Source: Alphaproteobacteria bacterium (GTDB lineage: Bacteria; Pseudomonadota; Alphaproteobacteria; Micropepsales; Micropepsaceae). From it: DNA of 64,000 nt. The notes under the pieces were generated by a model that ran no database searches, was not told the origin of the DNA, and saw only the letters and a program-made list of their open reading frames with translations. Location of the stretch: positions 140,407 through 204,406 of the forward strand of contig PLJH01000138.1 of NCBI GenBank assembly GCA_003139615.1, written 5' to 3'. Position 1 is the stretch's first letter, and every line of letters starts with the position of its first letter. The translations under genes and the position numbers were made by a program. Below are positions 16,824 to 23,847 of this stretch, piece after piece.

Positions 16824-17219
16824 CTACTTCCCAATTTCCTTGTTCAGCCAGTCCCTCACCAGAACAAGGTGCGTTCCGATGTTGTCCACATCCTTACGCC
16901 ACGGATTCTGGGCAGTTCGGTGTCGTGACCATTGCTGGTAATCCTTGCCGTCCAAGCGAAAGACCGACAGCGCGCCAATGGGCTTGCCGTTGGTGAGTGC
17001 GAGGCCGGGGAAGAAATAGACCATATCGATTGCGGCGTCCGGGTAGGACGGCGCAATGCGAAAAGCCGCACCGGCCACACCGTGATTAAAGCCGGCTGGG
17101 AGGCCGTACTCGGGAAGGATAAGCCACTTGGCTTCGCCTTCCTTCACGGTCTCCCATTTCATTCCGCTCGCGTTGAGGATCTCTTCGTCCTCCTCGGGCA
17201 TTTGAAACTGCCGGCGCAT
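16824..17219 (-). CDS. E2-like protein (Prok-E2_E type) without any cysteine
   Basis: A 131-residue protein with the features of the bacterial E2-like family E: LPEYGLPAGFN, FRIAPSYPDAAIDMVYF (the P-rich strand typical of the UBC fold), and the C-terminal QQWSRHRTAQNPWR. It has no cysteine, so it cannot form the classical E2 thioester. A Ser in the conserved WSRH could carry an oxyester, or the protein could be a scaffold. The start is 4 nt after the Ubl gene and the stop 6 nt before the JAB-E1 gene, a tight operon. The fold assignment is from motif memory, not a search. Confidence 0.8.
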   Translation of the reverse strand: MRRQFQMPEEDEEILNASGMKWETVKEGEAKWLILPEYGLPAGFNHGVAGAAFRIAPSYPDAAIDMVYFFPGLALTNGKPIGALSVFRLDGKDYQQWSRHRTAQNPWRKDVDNIGTHLVLVRDWLNKEIGK

Positions 17220-17223
17220 CGAC

Positions 17224-17601
17224 TTAGCCCTCGGTGCAGTCGCGGGCGACCGTTTGGAAGCGTTCGACCTTGTGGACGTGAAACACGACCACCTGATCCG
17301 GGTCGACTGGCTCGATGACGCCGCCGTGCAACTTTTGGGAAAGTTGGTACTTTTCCGGCGTCTTGTCGGCCAGGGCGAGGATTTGACGGCCGTCCATGGA
17401 ATGGACCTCGACGACGTAACGCTCCTTGTCGATGCGGATGCGGTAGCGCTTCGCCTTCTTCGGCTCTTTGCCGGCCTTGGCCCATTCTTCGAGGTCGATG
17501 AGTTCTTCGAGAACTTCGACCTCTTCCGTCAGAACGGCCACCTCCTCTTTCAATTCCGCCACTTCGCCAGCGGGCGGTTGCTGGTTATGCTCGTCTGTCA
17601 T
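17224..17601 (-). CDS. Ubiquitin-like protein with N-terminal coiled coil (multiubiquitin family)
   Basis: A 125-residue protein. The start MTDEHNQQPP at 17601 has GGAGAA 6 nt upstream. Residues about 12-45 are a Glu-rich heptad pattern (probable coiled coil). Residues about 52-125 form one beta-grasp domain (RYRIRIDKERYVVEVHSMDG...), ending ...VARDCTEG. The single terminal Gly is the expected conjugation residue, so no processing is needed. Many relatives hold two or more Ubl domains; here there is one. It is the first gene of the operon and lies divergent from the XRE regulator. Target proteins are unknown. Confidence 0.85.
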   Translation of the reverse strand: MTDEHNQQPPAGEVAELKEEVAVLTEEVEVLEELIDLEEWAKAGKEPKKAKRYRIRIDKERYVVEVHSMDGRQILALADKTPEKYQLSQKLHGGVIEPVDPDQVVVFHVHKVERFQTVARDCTEG

Positions 17602-17617
17602 GTTGTTCTCCGAATCT

Positions 17618-17633
17618 GCAAGGAATCCCTTGC
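17618..17633. promoter_or_regulatory. Inverted repeat in the divergent Ubl/XRE promoter region
   Basis: GCAAGG-AATC-CCTTGC, 17 nt upstream of the Ubl ATG. It is a good candidate operator for the divergently encoded XRE protein, whose stability could be controlled by the adjacent ImmA/IrrE peptidase. A looser repeat (GTCCACAGG...CCTGTC) lies about 30 nt further right. Confidence 0.4.
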
Positions 17634-17789
17634 ACTTATCGCCTAGAGATGTATGCTGCCTGTCCACAGGGGCAACGGACCTGTCAGGTAATTACTGGCA
17701 AGAAGTCAAGAAAATTAGGCTTTCCATCGATCCGTTGCCTACCTAGACAACAGTGTACGCGGCAGTCGGCCGCGAGTCAAGGAGGATCG

Positions 17790-18176
17790 ATGCCGGAGTC
17801 TGCCCTCGGCTATTTGCTGAAAAAATTGAGGGAGCAGCGTGGCTTATCGCTGCGCGAGCTTGCTCGCATCGCGGAGGTAGATCACGCATATATTTATCGG
17901 CTGGAGACGGGCGACAAGGGCGAACCGTCCGCCGATATATTGAACAAACTTACCCGGTCCCTGAAACCGGCGAAACGTGAATCCGACATGCTTCAATTTT
18001 TGGCGCAGTCGGGCGGCACATCGCCGGAATTGGTTGAACTCACACTCCAAGACCCGACAATTTCCTTCAACGTCTTCACGGGCGTCGCCGGTCTGGCATT
18101 TCGCGGCAAACGTCCGAATTACGCCGAACTGATCGCAAGGGTCCGTCGGTGGGAGGACGATGAAGCAGATGGATGA
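17790..18176 (+). CDS. XRE-family transcriptional regulator
   Basis: A 128-residue protein. The ATG at 17790 follows AAGGAGG with 5 nt spacing; the longer frame to 17649 crosses the promoter region and is rejected. The N-terminal HTH spans about residues 4-62 (LGYLLKKLREQRGLSLRELA, VDHAYIYRLETG). The C-terminal half is probably a dimerisation or peptidase-recognition domain. It overlaps the ImmA/IrrE gene by 17 nt and is divergent from the ubiquitin-like operon. XRE/ImmA pairs typically form a damage- or phage-responsive switch in which the peptidase cleaves the repressor, so it likely controls the conjugation operon. Confidence 0.88.
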   Translation: MPESALGYLLKKLREQRGLSLRELARIAEVDHAYIYRLETGDKGEPSADILNKLTRSLKPAKRESDMLQFLAQSGGTSPELVELTLQDPTISFNVFTGVAGLAFRGKRPNYAELIARVRRWEDDEADG

Positions 18177-19029
18177 ATTCACCGCGATCATGAAGGCGAG
18201 AACGTTCGTCAATAAGGTCAATCCGAGCGCCGTACCGGTGTCGGTCGAAGCCTACGCTGCCGAATTGAGCGCCAGGGTGAAGTACGACAAAACGATGTCG
18301 GCCGAAGAAGACGGTTGTTCGACATTCTTCAATGGCAAACTCGTTATCGCCGTGAACGGGAACCATCGGCAGGAGCGCCAAAGGTTCACCATCTGCCACG
18401 AGGTAGCTCATGCGGTGCTCGGGCTGCCTTCCGAACACGATGCCGCATCGTGGAGCTACGCGAAGCGACCGCCGAACGAGGTGATCTGCGATGCCTTTGC
18501 GGCGGAGTTGTTACTGCCCTTTTCGCTATTCAAGCCACATGTCGAAAAATCCGACATCGGCTTCACGGCAGTTGAGGCGTTGGCAAACTTGTTCGAAGCA
18601 TCGTTGGCCGCGACCGCTTCTCGGTTCGCGACTGTAACAAGCGCGCCTTGTGCCTACGTTCTTTCCGAAGGAGGTAAGGTACGCTATTGCGCTCGCTCAA
18701 AGGCCCTGCGCGAAGCGAAGGCATGGATACCTCTGGGCGTCGTTCTGGCGGAACGGTCATTGACGGCTCGACTGCGTGGCGGCGAGGCATGTCAGGGACC
18801 GCAGGAAATCGCTGCCGATATTTGGTTTAGCGATTGGCAGCGCGGCGGCGAACTTCTTGAGGATTCACGGTATCATTCGCCGTGGGATCAGGGACTCTCG
18901 TTGGTCTGGTTCGAAGACGAGGAAGTCCCTGAGCAAACCAACTCCGAGCAGCGGCTCACCTTCGAAAACGACGGATTGGCTGAACTGGACGGCGTCCTGC
19001 CGTGGCCCGGACGCAGCCGTCGCCGATAA
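18160..19029 (+). CDS. ImmA/IrrE-family metallopeptidase
   Basis: A 289-residue protein. The zinc site is HEVAHAVLG near residues 82-90, with the third ligand probably in CDAFAAELLLP (about 114-124). Family members cleave an XRE-type repressor and so derepress its targets. The start at 18160 (MKQMDEF) has GGGAGGACG upstream and overlaps the XRE gene, consistent with coupled translation. A C-terminal extension of about 100 residues has no recognised motif and may sense the trigger. The nearest target is the adjacent XRE protein and hence the divergent ubiquitin-like operon. Confidence 0.88.
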   Translation: MKQMDEFTAIMKARTFVNKVNPSAVPVSVEAYAAELSARVKYDKTMSAEEDGCSTFFNGKLVIAVNGNHRQERQRFTICHEVAHAVLGLPSEHDAASWSYAKRPPNEVICDAFAAELLLPFSLFKPHVEKSDIGFTAVEALANLFEASLAATASRFATVTSAPCAYVLSEGGKVRYCARSKALREAKAWIPLGVVLAERSLTARLRGGEACQGPQEIAADIWFSDWQRGGELLEDSRYHSPWDQGLSLVWFEDEEVPEQTNSEQRLTFENDGLAELDGVLPWPGRSRRR

Positions 19030-19069
19030 AGTTCGATCCAACCGGATGCGCAACATTATCGGCTAGAGG

Positions 19070-19843
19070 TCAGGATTCGAATCTTCCTGCCTCGATGCTT
19101 TTAACGAAGCGCAAGACCGCCGTAACGCCGTCATAAATGAATCTTGCTTCGGCAGAATCGAGCAGTTCGTTGTCGTGCGCCAACGACTGGTTGTTGCGAA
19201 CGTGATTAAACTTTTCGAAGACACCGATTGAGCTTTTTACAATCAAGGTCGTTACATCGCGCAATTCGCGCTCTTGCGAGAGTGCCTTGACGTATTTGCC
19301 GACACGGCTATGGAGCGGTTCAGATTTATCCCATTCGACACTACGAATGTCGAGCAAGTGGCCGAACTTCTTCATGCAGTATGTGTGCAGCCTGTCTAGC
19401 GCGGATTCGGGCTTATTGACCCCGATGTCCCTTTCGATTGCGGCGACCAATTCGTCAAGCGTTTCGTCGCGCGTGAACCGATCAATCGCGTCGGTGCGCG
19501 GTACGGAACCGCCGCCCTCGATTTTCGCTAGAAGGTCTACGAGGCGCGCTTTCAGCGTGTCGTTATCGGTAGCGGTTTGGTAGCGTGGAATGCTTTCGCG
19601 ATACTGCCAGAGTTGGCGAAGCACCCGCGCGACGGCAAACTCGTCCTCGGCCTTGACGAAGGCGCGCATATGTTTTGCCTTCGACGTGCCATTAAATGAG
19701 TATTTCTCGGCGTAAATCTGAATTCCGAACTCGTCCTCGAAAAACTCGGAAAATGTGCGGTCGGAAAAATCGAGAACGTAGCCGCCGTGCATATCGAAGG
19801 CGTCGTCGATGATCCGCATTTCCGAATTTTTTAACGCGACCAT
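19070..19843 (-). CDS. Abortive infection protein with Abi_C-type C-terminal domain
   Basis: A 257-residue protein. The C-terminal part (about 165-255) has the Abi_C pattern: a hydrophobic helix, then HVRNNQSLAHDNELL, EARFIYDGV and LRFV. The N-terminal 160 residues are a mixed alpha/beta region (FSDRTFSEFFEDEFGIQIY) that may bind the trigger. Abi_C proteins occur in phage-exclusion loci and are thought to act by halting cell growth on infection. The gene lies between the XRE/ImmA pair and tRNA-Leu, convergent with ImmA with 40 nt between stops, and belongs to the defence island. Confidence 0.8.
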   Translation of the reverse strand: MVALKNSEMRIIDDAFDMHGGYVLDFSDRTFSEFFEDEFGIQIYAEKYSFNGTSKAKHMRAFVKAEDEFAVARVLRQLWQYRESIPRYQTATDNDTLKARLVDLLAKIEGGGSVPRTDAIDRFTRDETLDELVAAIERDIGVNKPESALDRLHTYCMKKFGHLLDIRSVEWDKSEPLHSRVGKYVKALSQERELRDVTTLIVKSSIGVFEKFNHVRNNQSLAHDNELLDSAEARFIYDGVTAVLRFVKSIEAGRFES

Positions 19844-19906
19844 TATTTCGCCAGGGATTCAACGTGCGGAGCGTTCGCTCTTTTCCGCACGAATCTGGAT
19901 GAATTG

Positions 19907-19993
19907 TGGTGCCCGAGGTCGGAATCGAACCGACATGCCCTTGCGGGCGCTGGATTTTGAATCCAGTGCGTCTACCAGTTCCACCACTCGGGC
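19907..19993 (-). tRNA. tRNA-Leu(CAA)
   Basis: An 87-nt gene starting GCCCGAGTGGTGGAACTGGT and ending with encoded CCA. The anticodon stem CTGGA/TCCAG encloses the loop TTCAAAA, giving anticodon CAA, and a long variable arm follows. A second copy of its 5' half through the anticodon loop is at 21581-21618 with two mismatches, so the site is an integration target. The integrase gene lies 42 nt upstream of its 5' end. Confidence 0.93.
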
Positions 19994-20035
19994 GGGCCAG
20001 TACCCTTTAGCAAGATGGAAGGCGTTCGCCAAGAA

Positions 20036-21454
20036 TTATCCGCGACGCTTCGGGTACCCTCCGCTACGCGGTGCCTTAGCGCGTTTAGCGTTCGCTCTGC
20101 GCTTCGGGGGAGGGTCGTTCGACCCTGCCCTTCTGACATTGACCGCCGCCGCATCGATCATGTTCTTGATATGGGCGGCGTAGAATTTCTCGATCATCTC
20201 GACTGACGTTCGACAGTTCTTCGCGATCTGGTAGATGTCGGCTCCTTCCATGAGCCGGAGACAAATATAGGTGTGCCGGAGCGAATAGGCACTCCGCCGT
20301 AGCCCCTCTCTGTCGAATTTCTGCCCTAGCTCCTCCAGGACGGCGTTCAGGTGATGATGCCGAAGGTCCGGGAAAAGCCTGTCAGTCGGCTTCGGCAAAA
20401 CGAGCTTAGGAGCCATTCCCGCCTTGTCGCTCGTATTGCGGTTCGATTCCGAGTTATCGGTTTTGGCAAGCGGTCCGCCCTTCGACATTCGAACGCCGGG
20501 ATTCTCTATCCTCTCGCGCTGGCGCAATTGCTCGAAGGGATACACTGCTCCGGGCATGCTCTTGCAGAACCCGACCCCTCTTTTGCCGCGTACGCTGATT
20601 TCCAGAATCGTTTCGCTAGTGGATTTGTCATTCACAATTTCAACGTCCCGGAACTCAAGCCGTGCGGCTTCGTCCGGGCGAAGTCCGGTGTTCACCATGA
20701 AGACGACGAAGTTGTTCAATTGCTCGCATTCCCACGTCCAGCGAGGGTTTGGCGGGTTTTTCGCGCGTTCGCGCGTTGCCTTGCATAGCTCGTTGTACTC
20801 ATCGAGCGAGAACCAAGCGCGATGGCTTATTTTGCCCGAAGACTTATAGGGCGGCGAAAGATCGGGCACGAATTTTATCCAGCCTTGGCGCTGCGCGGTC
20901 TTGAGGACGTGCCTCAAGGTCACGACCTCGTGGTGAAGCGTCGATCGCGCAGGCGGCGTCCAAGGCTTCTTCGGCTTATAGGGGAGACCCTTCGCCTTGG
21001 CTTCCTTCGCCTTCTCGGCTTCAAGCGCCTCGCGCTCTTCGGCCGCCTTTGGCTTGGTCCTACGGTGGACCCGGTAGTCCTGCATCGTTTGGGGAGTGAT
21101 GTCGGTGACCGGCATGTGTCCGAAGAAGGGGAGCAAGTGGACCCTGAGATGGATGCTGTGCCCTTTCACGTATTCGGGATTGCGCTCTCCGGCTGTCAGC
21201 GCCTCGTATTCGGGGAGGAACTTCTCGGCGGCGGCCTTGAACAGCTTGCCTCCTCGCAGTTCGCCCGAGCGTTGCTTGAGCCTGAGGGAGAGATACCAAT
21301 CTTCGGCAATGCTCTTGGCACGATCGAGGTCGGCCTCTTTCGTCGTGGCGCGATGGTTGCGCCCGGCGAGATAGGTCGAGCACTGCCAGACATGGCTGTT
21401 CTCACGTTTGTAAACGTGGAGCTTTCCGCCGATGAGGTCGTGTGTCAGTTCCAT
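20036..21454 (-). CDS. int: Tyrosine-type site-specific integrase beside tRNA-Leu
   Basis: A 472-residue integrase. The catalytic domain is in the C-terminal half: Arg in NTGLRPDEAARLEF (about 265), SLRHTYICLRLMEGADIY (Arg-His box; the first His of HxxR is replaced by Ser/Tyr) and the Tyr in VEMIEKFYAAH (about 440). An N-terminal arm-binding/core-binding region with a long basic insert (KPKAAEEREALEAEKAKEAK) precedes it. The last 30 residues are very basic. Its position between tRNA-Leu and the second tRNA half-copy makes it the likely enzyme that inserted the element at this tRNA. Confidence 0.92.
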   Translation of the reverse strand: MELTHDLIGGKLHVYKRENSHVWQCSTYLAGRNHRATTKEADLDRAKSIAEDWYLSLRLKQRSGELRGGKLFKAAAEKFLPEYEALTAGERNPEYVKGHSIHLRVHLLPFFGHMPVTDITPQTMQDYRVHRRTKPKAAEEREALEAEKAKEAKAKGLPYKPKKPWTPPARSTLHHEVVTLRHVLKTAQRQGWIKFVPDLSPPYKSSGKISHRAWFSLDEYNELCKATRERAKNPPNPRWTWECEQLNNFVVFMVNTGLRPDEAARLEFRDVEIVNDKSTSETILEISVRGKRGVGFCKSMPGAVYPFEQLRQRERIENPGVRMSKGGPLAKTDNSESNRNTSDKAGMAPKLVLPKPTDRLFPDLRHHHLNAVLEELGQKFDREGLRRSAYSLRHTYICLRLMEGADIYQIAKNCRTSVEMIEKFYAAHIKNMIDAAAVNVRRAGSNDPPPKRRANAKRAKAPRSGGYPKRRG

Positions 21455-21580
21455 ACGCGTAAGCGTACGCGCATTGGGGAAAAAAGTCCAGTTTTGTGTA
21501 AGGGTTGTGTAAGTCGTTGAATTTCATCAACATATTGATATTAAAGGGTTTTTTGCTATATTTGGCGGCTTAATTTCGCT

Positions 21581-21618
21581 TTTGAGTCCAGCGCGTCTAC
21601 CAGTTCCACCACTCGGGC
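21581..21618 (-). repeat. Attachment-site copy of the tRNA-Leu 5' half
   Basis: Read leftward this is the first 38 bases of tRNA-Leu, from the 5' end through the anticodon loop (ending CTCAAAA). It differs from the complete tRNA at 19907-19993 at two positions. It marks the junction between the integrated element and the chromosome that begins with the GST gene. The crossover probably lies in the anticodon loop. Confidence 0.85.
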
Positions 21619-21772
21619 AACCGAGAAATCCGGGGAATGGGCGCGGATAATAGCCGCCAATCCTGCAGGGTCAACGCGAAGTTTCTCGTCCCAAAAGCCC
21701 GTTCAACGGCGGCGTCTCATTGCCGGAGCGGGCGCGCCACCCTACCCTGCGCCCGGCCAATCGGAGAAATCG

Positions 21773-22390
21773 ATGAAGCTCTATAATGAAAACAATCCCG
21801 CGCCCAATCCGCGCAAGGTGCGCATCTATCTCGCGGAGAAGGGCCTGACGGTCGAACAGGTGCGCGTGCCGATCATGAAGCGGGCGCACAAGGACCCGGA
21901 GTTTCTCAAGAAGAACTCATTGGGCCAGCTGCCGGTGCTGGAGCTGGACGACGGTACGTTCATTTCCGAGTCGGTCGCGATCTGCCGCTATTTCGAGGAG
22001 TTGAACCCCTCGCCCGCCATGTTCGGCACCGGCGCGAAGGAACGCGCACTGGTCGAGATGTGGATTCGGCGCGCGGAATTCCGGCTGTGGAATCCGATGG
22101 GCCAGGTGTGGATCCATTCCGATCCGCGGACAGCGCCGGTCGTGCCGCTCCAATATAAGGAGTTCGGCGAGATGAACCGCAAGGTCGTCGCGAATGCGAT
22201 GACATGGATCGACGGCGAGATGGCGGATGGCCGCGAATTCCTCGCGGGCGGCAATTATTCCATCGCCGACATCGTGCTTCTGTGCGGCATCGATTTCGCG
22301 AAGTTCGTCAACATGGACATGCCGGAGGAGTGCGCGCGTCTGCGCCACTGGCATGCGCGCGTCTCTGCGCGCCCGAGTGCTGCGGCGTAG
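21773..22390 (+). CDS. Glutathione S-transferase family protein
   Basis: A 205-residue GST. The N-terminal thioredoxin-like domain (1-80) contains NNPAPNPRKVRIYLAEKGL, the cis-Pro region LGQLPVLELDDGTFISES with the Glu-Ser that binds the glutathione gamma-glutamyl group, and then the helical domain. YNENNPAPN at the start suggests a Ser/Asn-type rather than Tyr-type active site. It probably conjugates glutathione to electrophiles in the cytosol. It is the first chromosomal gene to the right of the integration site, and a palindromic repeat follows its stop directly. Confidence 0.9.
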   Translation: MKLYNENNPAPNPRKVRIYLAEKGLTVEQVRVPIMKRAHKDPEFLKKNSLGQLPVLELDDGTFISESVAICRYFEELNPSPAMFGTGAKERALVEMWIRRAEFRLWNPMGQVWIHSDPRTAPVVPLQYKEFGEMNRKVVANAMTWIDGEMADGREFLAGGNYSIADIVLLCGIDFAKFVNMDMPEECARLRHWHARVSARPSAAA

Positions 22391-22559
22391 AAAAAGTAAG
22401 ATTTAACGCGGAGGACGCAGAGGGTTCGCAGAGGGCGCGGAGGAAGTGAATCGCGCGCATAGCGCGCAAGAGGACGAAACGTCTTCGGTTCAACGAACTC
22501 GTTTCCCCCTGCGTCCTCCGCGCACCCTCTGCGTCCTCCGCGTTAAAATCTTTTTACTC
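22388..22559. repeat. Imperfect inverted repeat of about 170 bp between convergent genes
   Basis: The left arm (22388-22445) has TTAACGCGGAGGACGCAGAG, and the right arm (22502-22559) is its near-perfect complement ending in TTAAAATCTTTTT. Each arm also has the internal repeat GCGGAGGACGCAGAGGG. It can fold into a long hairpin and is probably a mobile palindromic element that also terminates both convergent transcripts. Confidence 0.7.
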
Positions 22560-22991
22560 GCAGAACACTTTCACTTTCGCCCGCCGCTTATCCTGATCGA
22601 TGTCGATGACCATATCCTGCAATTGCTCGATTAGCTCGTCGAGGTTTTCCGGCTTGATCTGGTTCAGGTCGAAATCGACGCCCTTTTCGCGCAGCGCCTC
22701 ATTCACCTGCATGCGCGCCTTGGGCGGCATGAAATTGGCCAGCTTGACGCCGGCGCGCAGAAGCTGAAACGGCACACGGATGTTGACCTTCGTCATCGTG
22801 TCGGCACCGTGGTTGTCTTCCGCTTCCACCACCACGCGCAGATATTTCGGCAACGGTTTGCGCGCGACGGTCGCGCCGCCGGCATCGCCGTTCGGCGCGC
22901 GTTCCAGCGCAGCGATCAACCGCTCCGCCTCGTCCGCGGTGATCTTGCCTGCGGCCAGCATGTCCAGAATCTGTTTGCGGTTCTCGCTCAT
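22554..22991 (-). CDS. SHOCT-like/YvlB-N-terminal domain protein
   Basis: A 145-residue protein starting MSENRKQILDMLAAGKITAD (AAGGAG 6 nt upstream). Residues 1-30 are the short helical domain found at the N-termini of YvlB/LiaX-type and other membrane-stress proteins. The remainder (about 50-145) is a beta-rich domain (KYLRVVVEAEDN, TKVNIRVPFQLLRAGVKLA) with a Lys-rich C-terminus. It is the third gene of an operon with a two-helix membrane protein and a DUF2089 regulator, an arrangement suggesting an envelope-stress or cell-surface sensing module. The target is unknown. Confidence 0.75.
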   Translation of the reverse strand: MSENRKQILDMLAAGKITADEAERLIAALERAPNGDAGGATVARKPLPKYLRVVVEAEDNHGADTMTKVNIRVPFQLLRAGVKLANFMPPKARMQVNEALREKGVDFDLNQIKPENLDELIEQLQDMVIDIDQDKRRAKVKVFCE

Positions 22992-23001
22992 GGATTTCTC
23001 C

Positions 23002-23262
23002 TTAGACGATCTTGATGAAAACGGAGCCGTGGGGATGATCGATATCCACCAGCGTTCCCCGCATGCCCGCGAACACCTGCCAAAGCACGATGGGCTTCGC
23101 GACGGCGCTGCGCCCGAACAGCAGCCACAGGATCGCAATCACCGGCAGTGCGAGAAGCGCGAACGGCAGCAGCAAAATCCACAACAGGAACAGCGGCAGC
23201 CACAGACGGAAGAATTTCCGGCGCTCGCCGCAAACGGCGATGCTCATCCACAACGGAATCAT
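23002..23262 (-). CDS. Small two-helix membrane protein
   Basis: An 86-residue protein with two strong hydrophobic segments (about 18-45, FRLWLPLFLLWILLLPFALLA, continuing into VIAILWLLFG) and a short soluble tail ending VDIDHPHGSVFIKIV. Its ATG overlaps the stop of the DUF2089 gene (23259-23262), so it is translationally coupled. It is probably the membrane anchor or the regulated partner of the flanking SHOCT-like protein. Family not recognised. Confidence 0.7.
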   Translation of the reverse strand: MIPLWMSIAVCGERRKFFRLWLPLFLLWILLLPFALLALPVIAILWLLFGRSAVAKPIVLWQVFAGMRGTLVDIDHPHGSVFIKIV

Positions 23263-23636
23263 GACCGCTCCTCCAATTCGCGAATGGCGTCTTCCGCCGT
23301 GATCTCGCCCTGCGCGAGACGGTCCAGCACGTCGCTGCGCGCGGGCGCAGGGTTCGTGTCGACGAATTCGAGGGCTTGCGAGATACGGTTAAGGCGGCCC
23401 TTGATGGTCGGGTAGCTCACGCCGAACACCTGCTCCATCTCCTTGATCGAGCCGTGCGCGCGCACGAAGGCTGCCACGAACACCTGGTCCTCGACCGGCA
23501 ATTGCGCGAGCTGGGGCGGCGCGAACTGGCCTTCGATGGCGATGCCGCTATCGGCCAGCCGCACCCGCTCCACGATCAGAGGTGCCCCCTGGGTCAGCCG
23601 GGTCAGTTCCTGCCAGTCTTTGAGATTTCCGGGCAT
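23259..23636 (-). CDS. DUF2089-family regulator
   Basis: A 125-residue protein with the DUF2089 core: FAPPQLAQLPVEDQVFVAAF, IKEMEQVFGVSYPTIKGRLN (an HTH of the sigma-70 region-4 type) and a C-terminal SHOCT-like helix (LDRLAQGEITAEDAIREL). The N-terminal zinc-ribbon half seen in longer members is reduced. It is the first gene of a three-gene operon with overlapping starts. The AT-rich DNA just upstream (23650-23720) is the probable promoter. It likely regulates its own operon. Confidence 0.85.
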   Translation of the reverse strand: MPGNLKDWQELTRLTQGAPLIVERVRLADSGIAIEGQFAPPQLAQLPVEDQVFVAAFVRAHGSIKEMEQVFGVSYPTIKGRLNRISQALEFVDTNPAPARSDVLDRLAQGEITAEDAIRELEERS

Positions 23637-23847
23637 TTTCGGCTCTGAAATTCAGTTATTGCATATATAATTCAAGAAAATCAACTTATCAAGATGCGTT
23701 ATGCAACAAATTCAATTTCCAGCGGCCCATTCGGTCCGGGCCCGATGCTACGAAGGTATTGCCGGATAACGTGTCTGCTTCCGACACTTCTCTTTTGGCC
23801 GGTCCGGACGTAAGCACGGCCGGAAATCCGCTATTCTAGGTCAGCCC

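Noticed and set aside
15055..17667. Thiamine or molybdopterin biosynthesis (ThiF/MoeB) interpretation of the E1 gene
   Set aside because: The adjacent Ubl, E2-like, JAB and DUF6527 genes and the JAB-E1 fusion fit protein conjugation. No thi or moa gene is nearby.
23640..23847. Possible purine-type riboswitch before purH
   Set aside because: The 210-nt intergenic region has no conserved core or paired stems that I can identify. Only a short hairpin-like segment is present.
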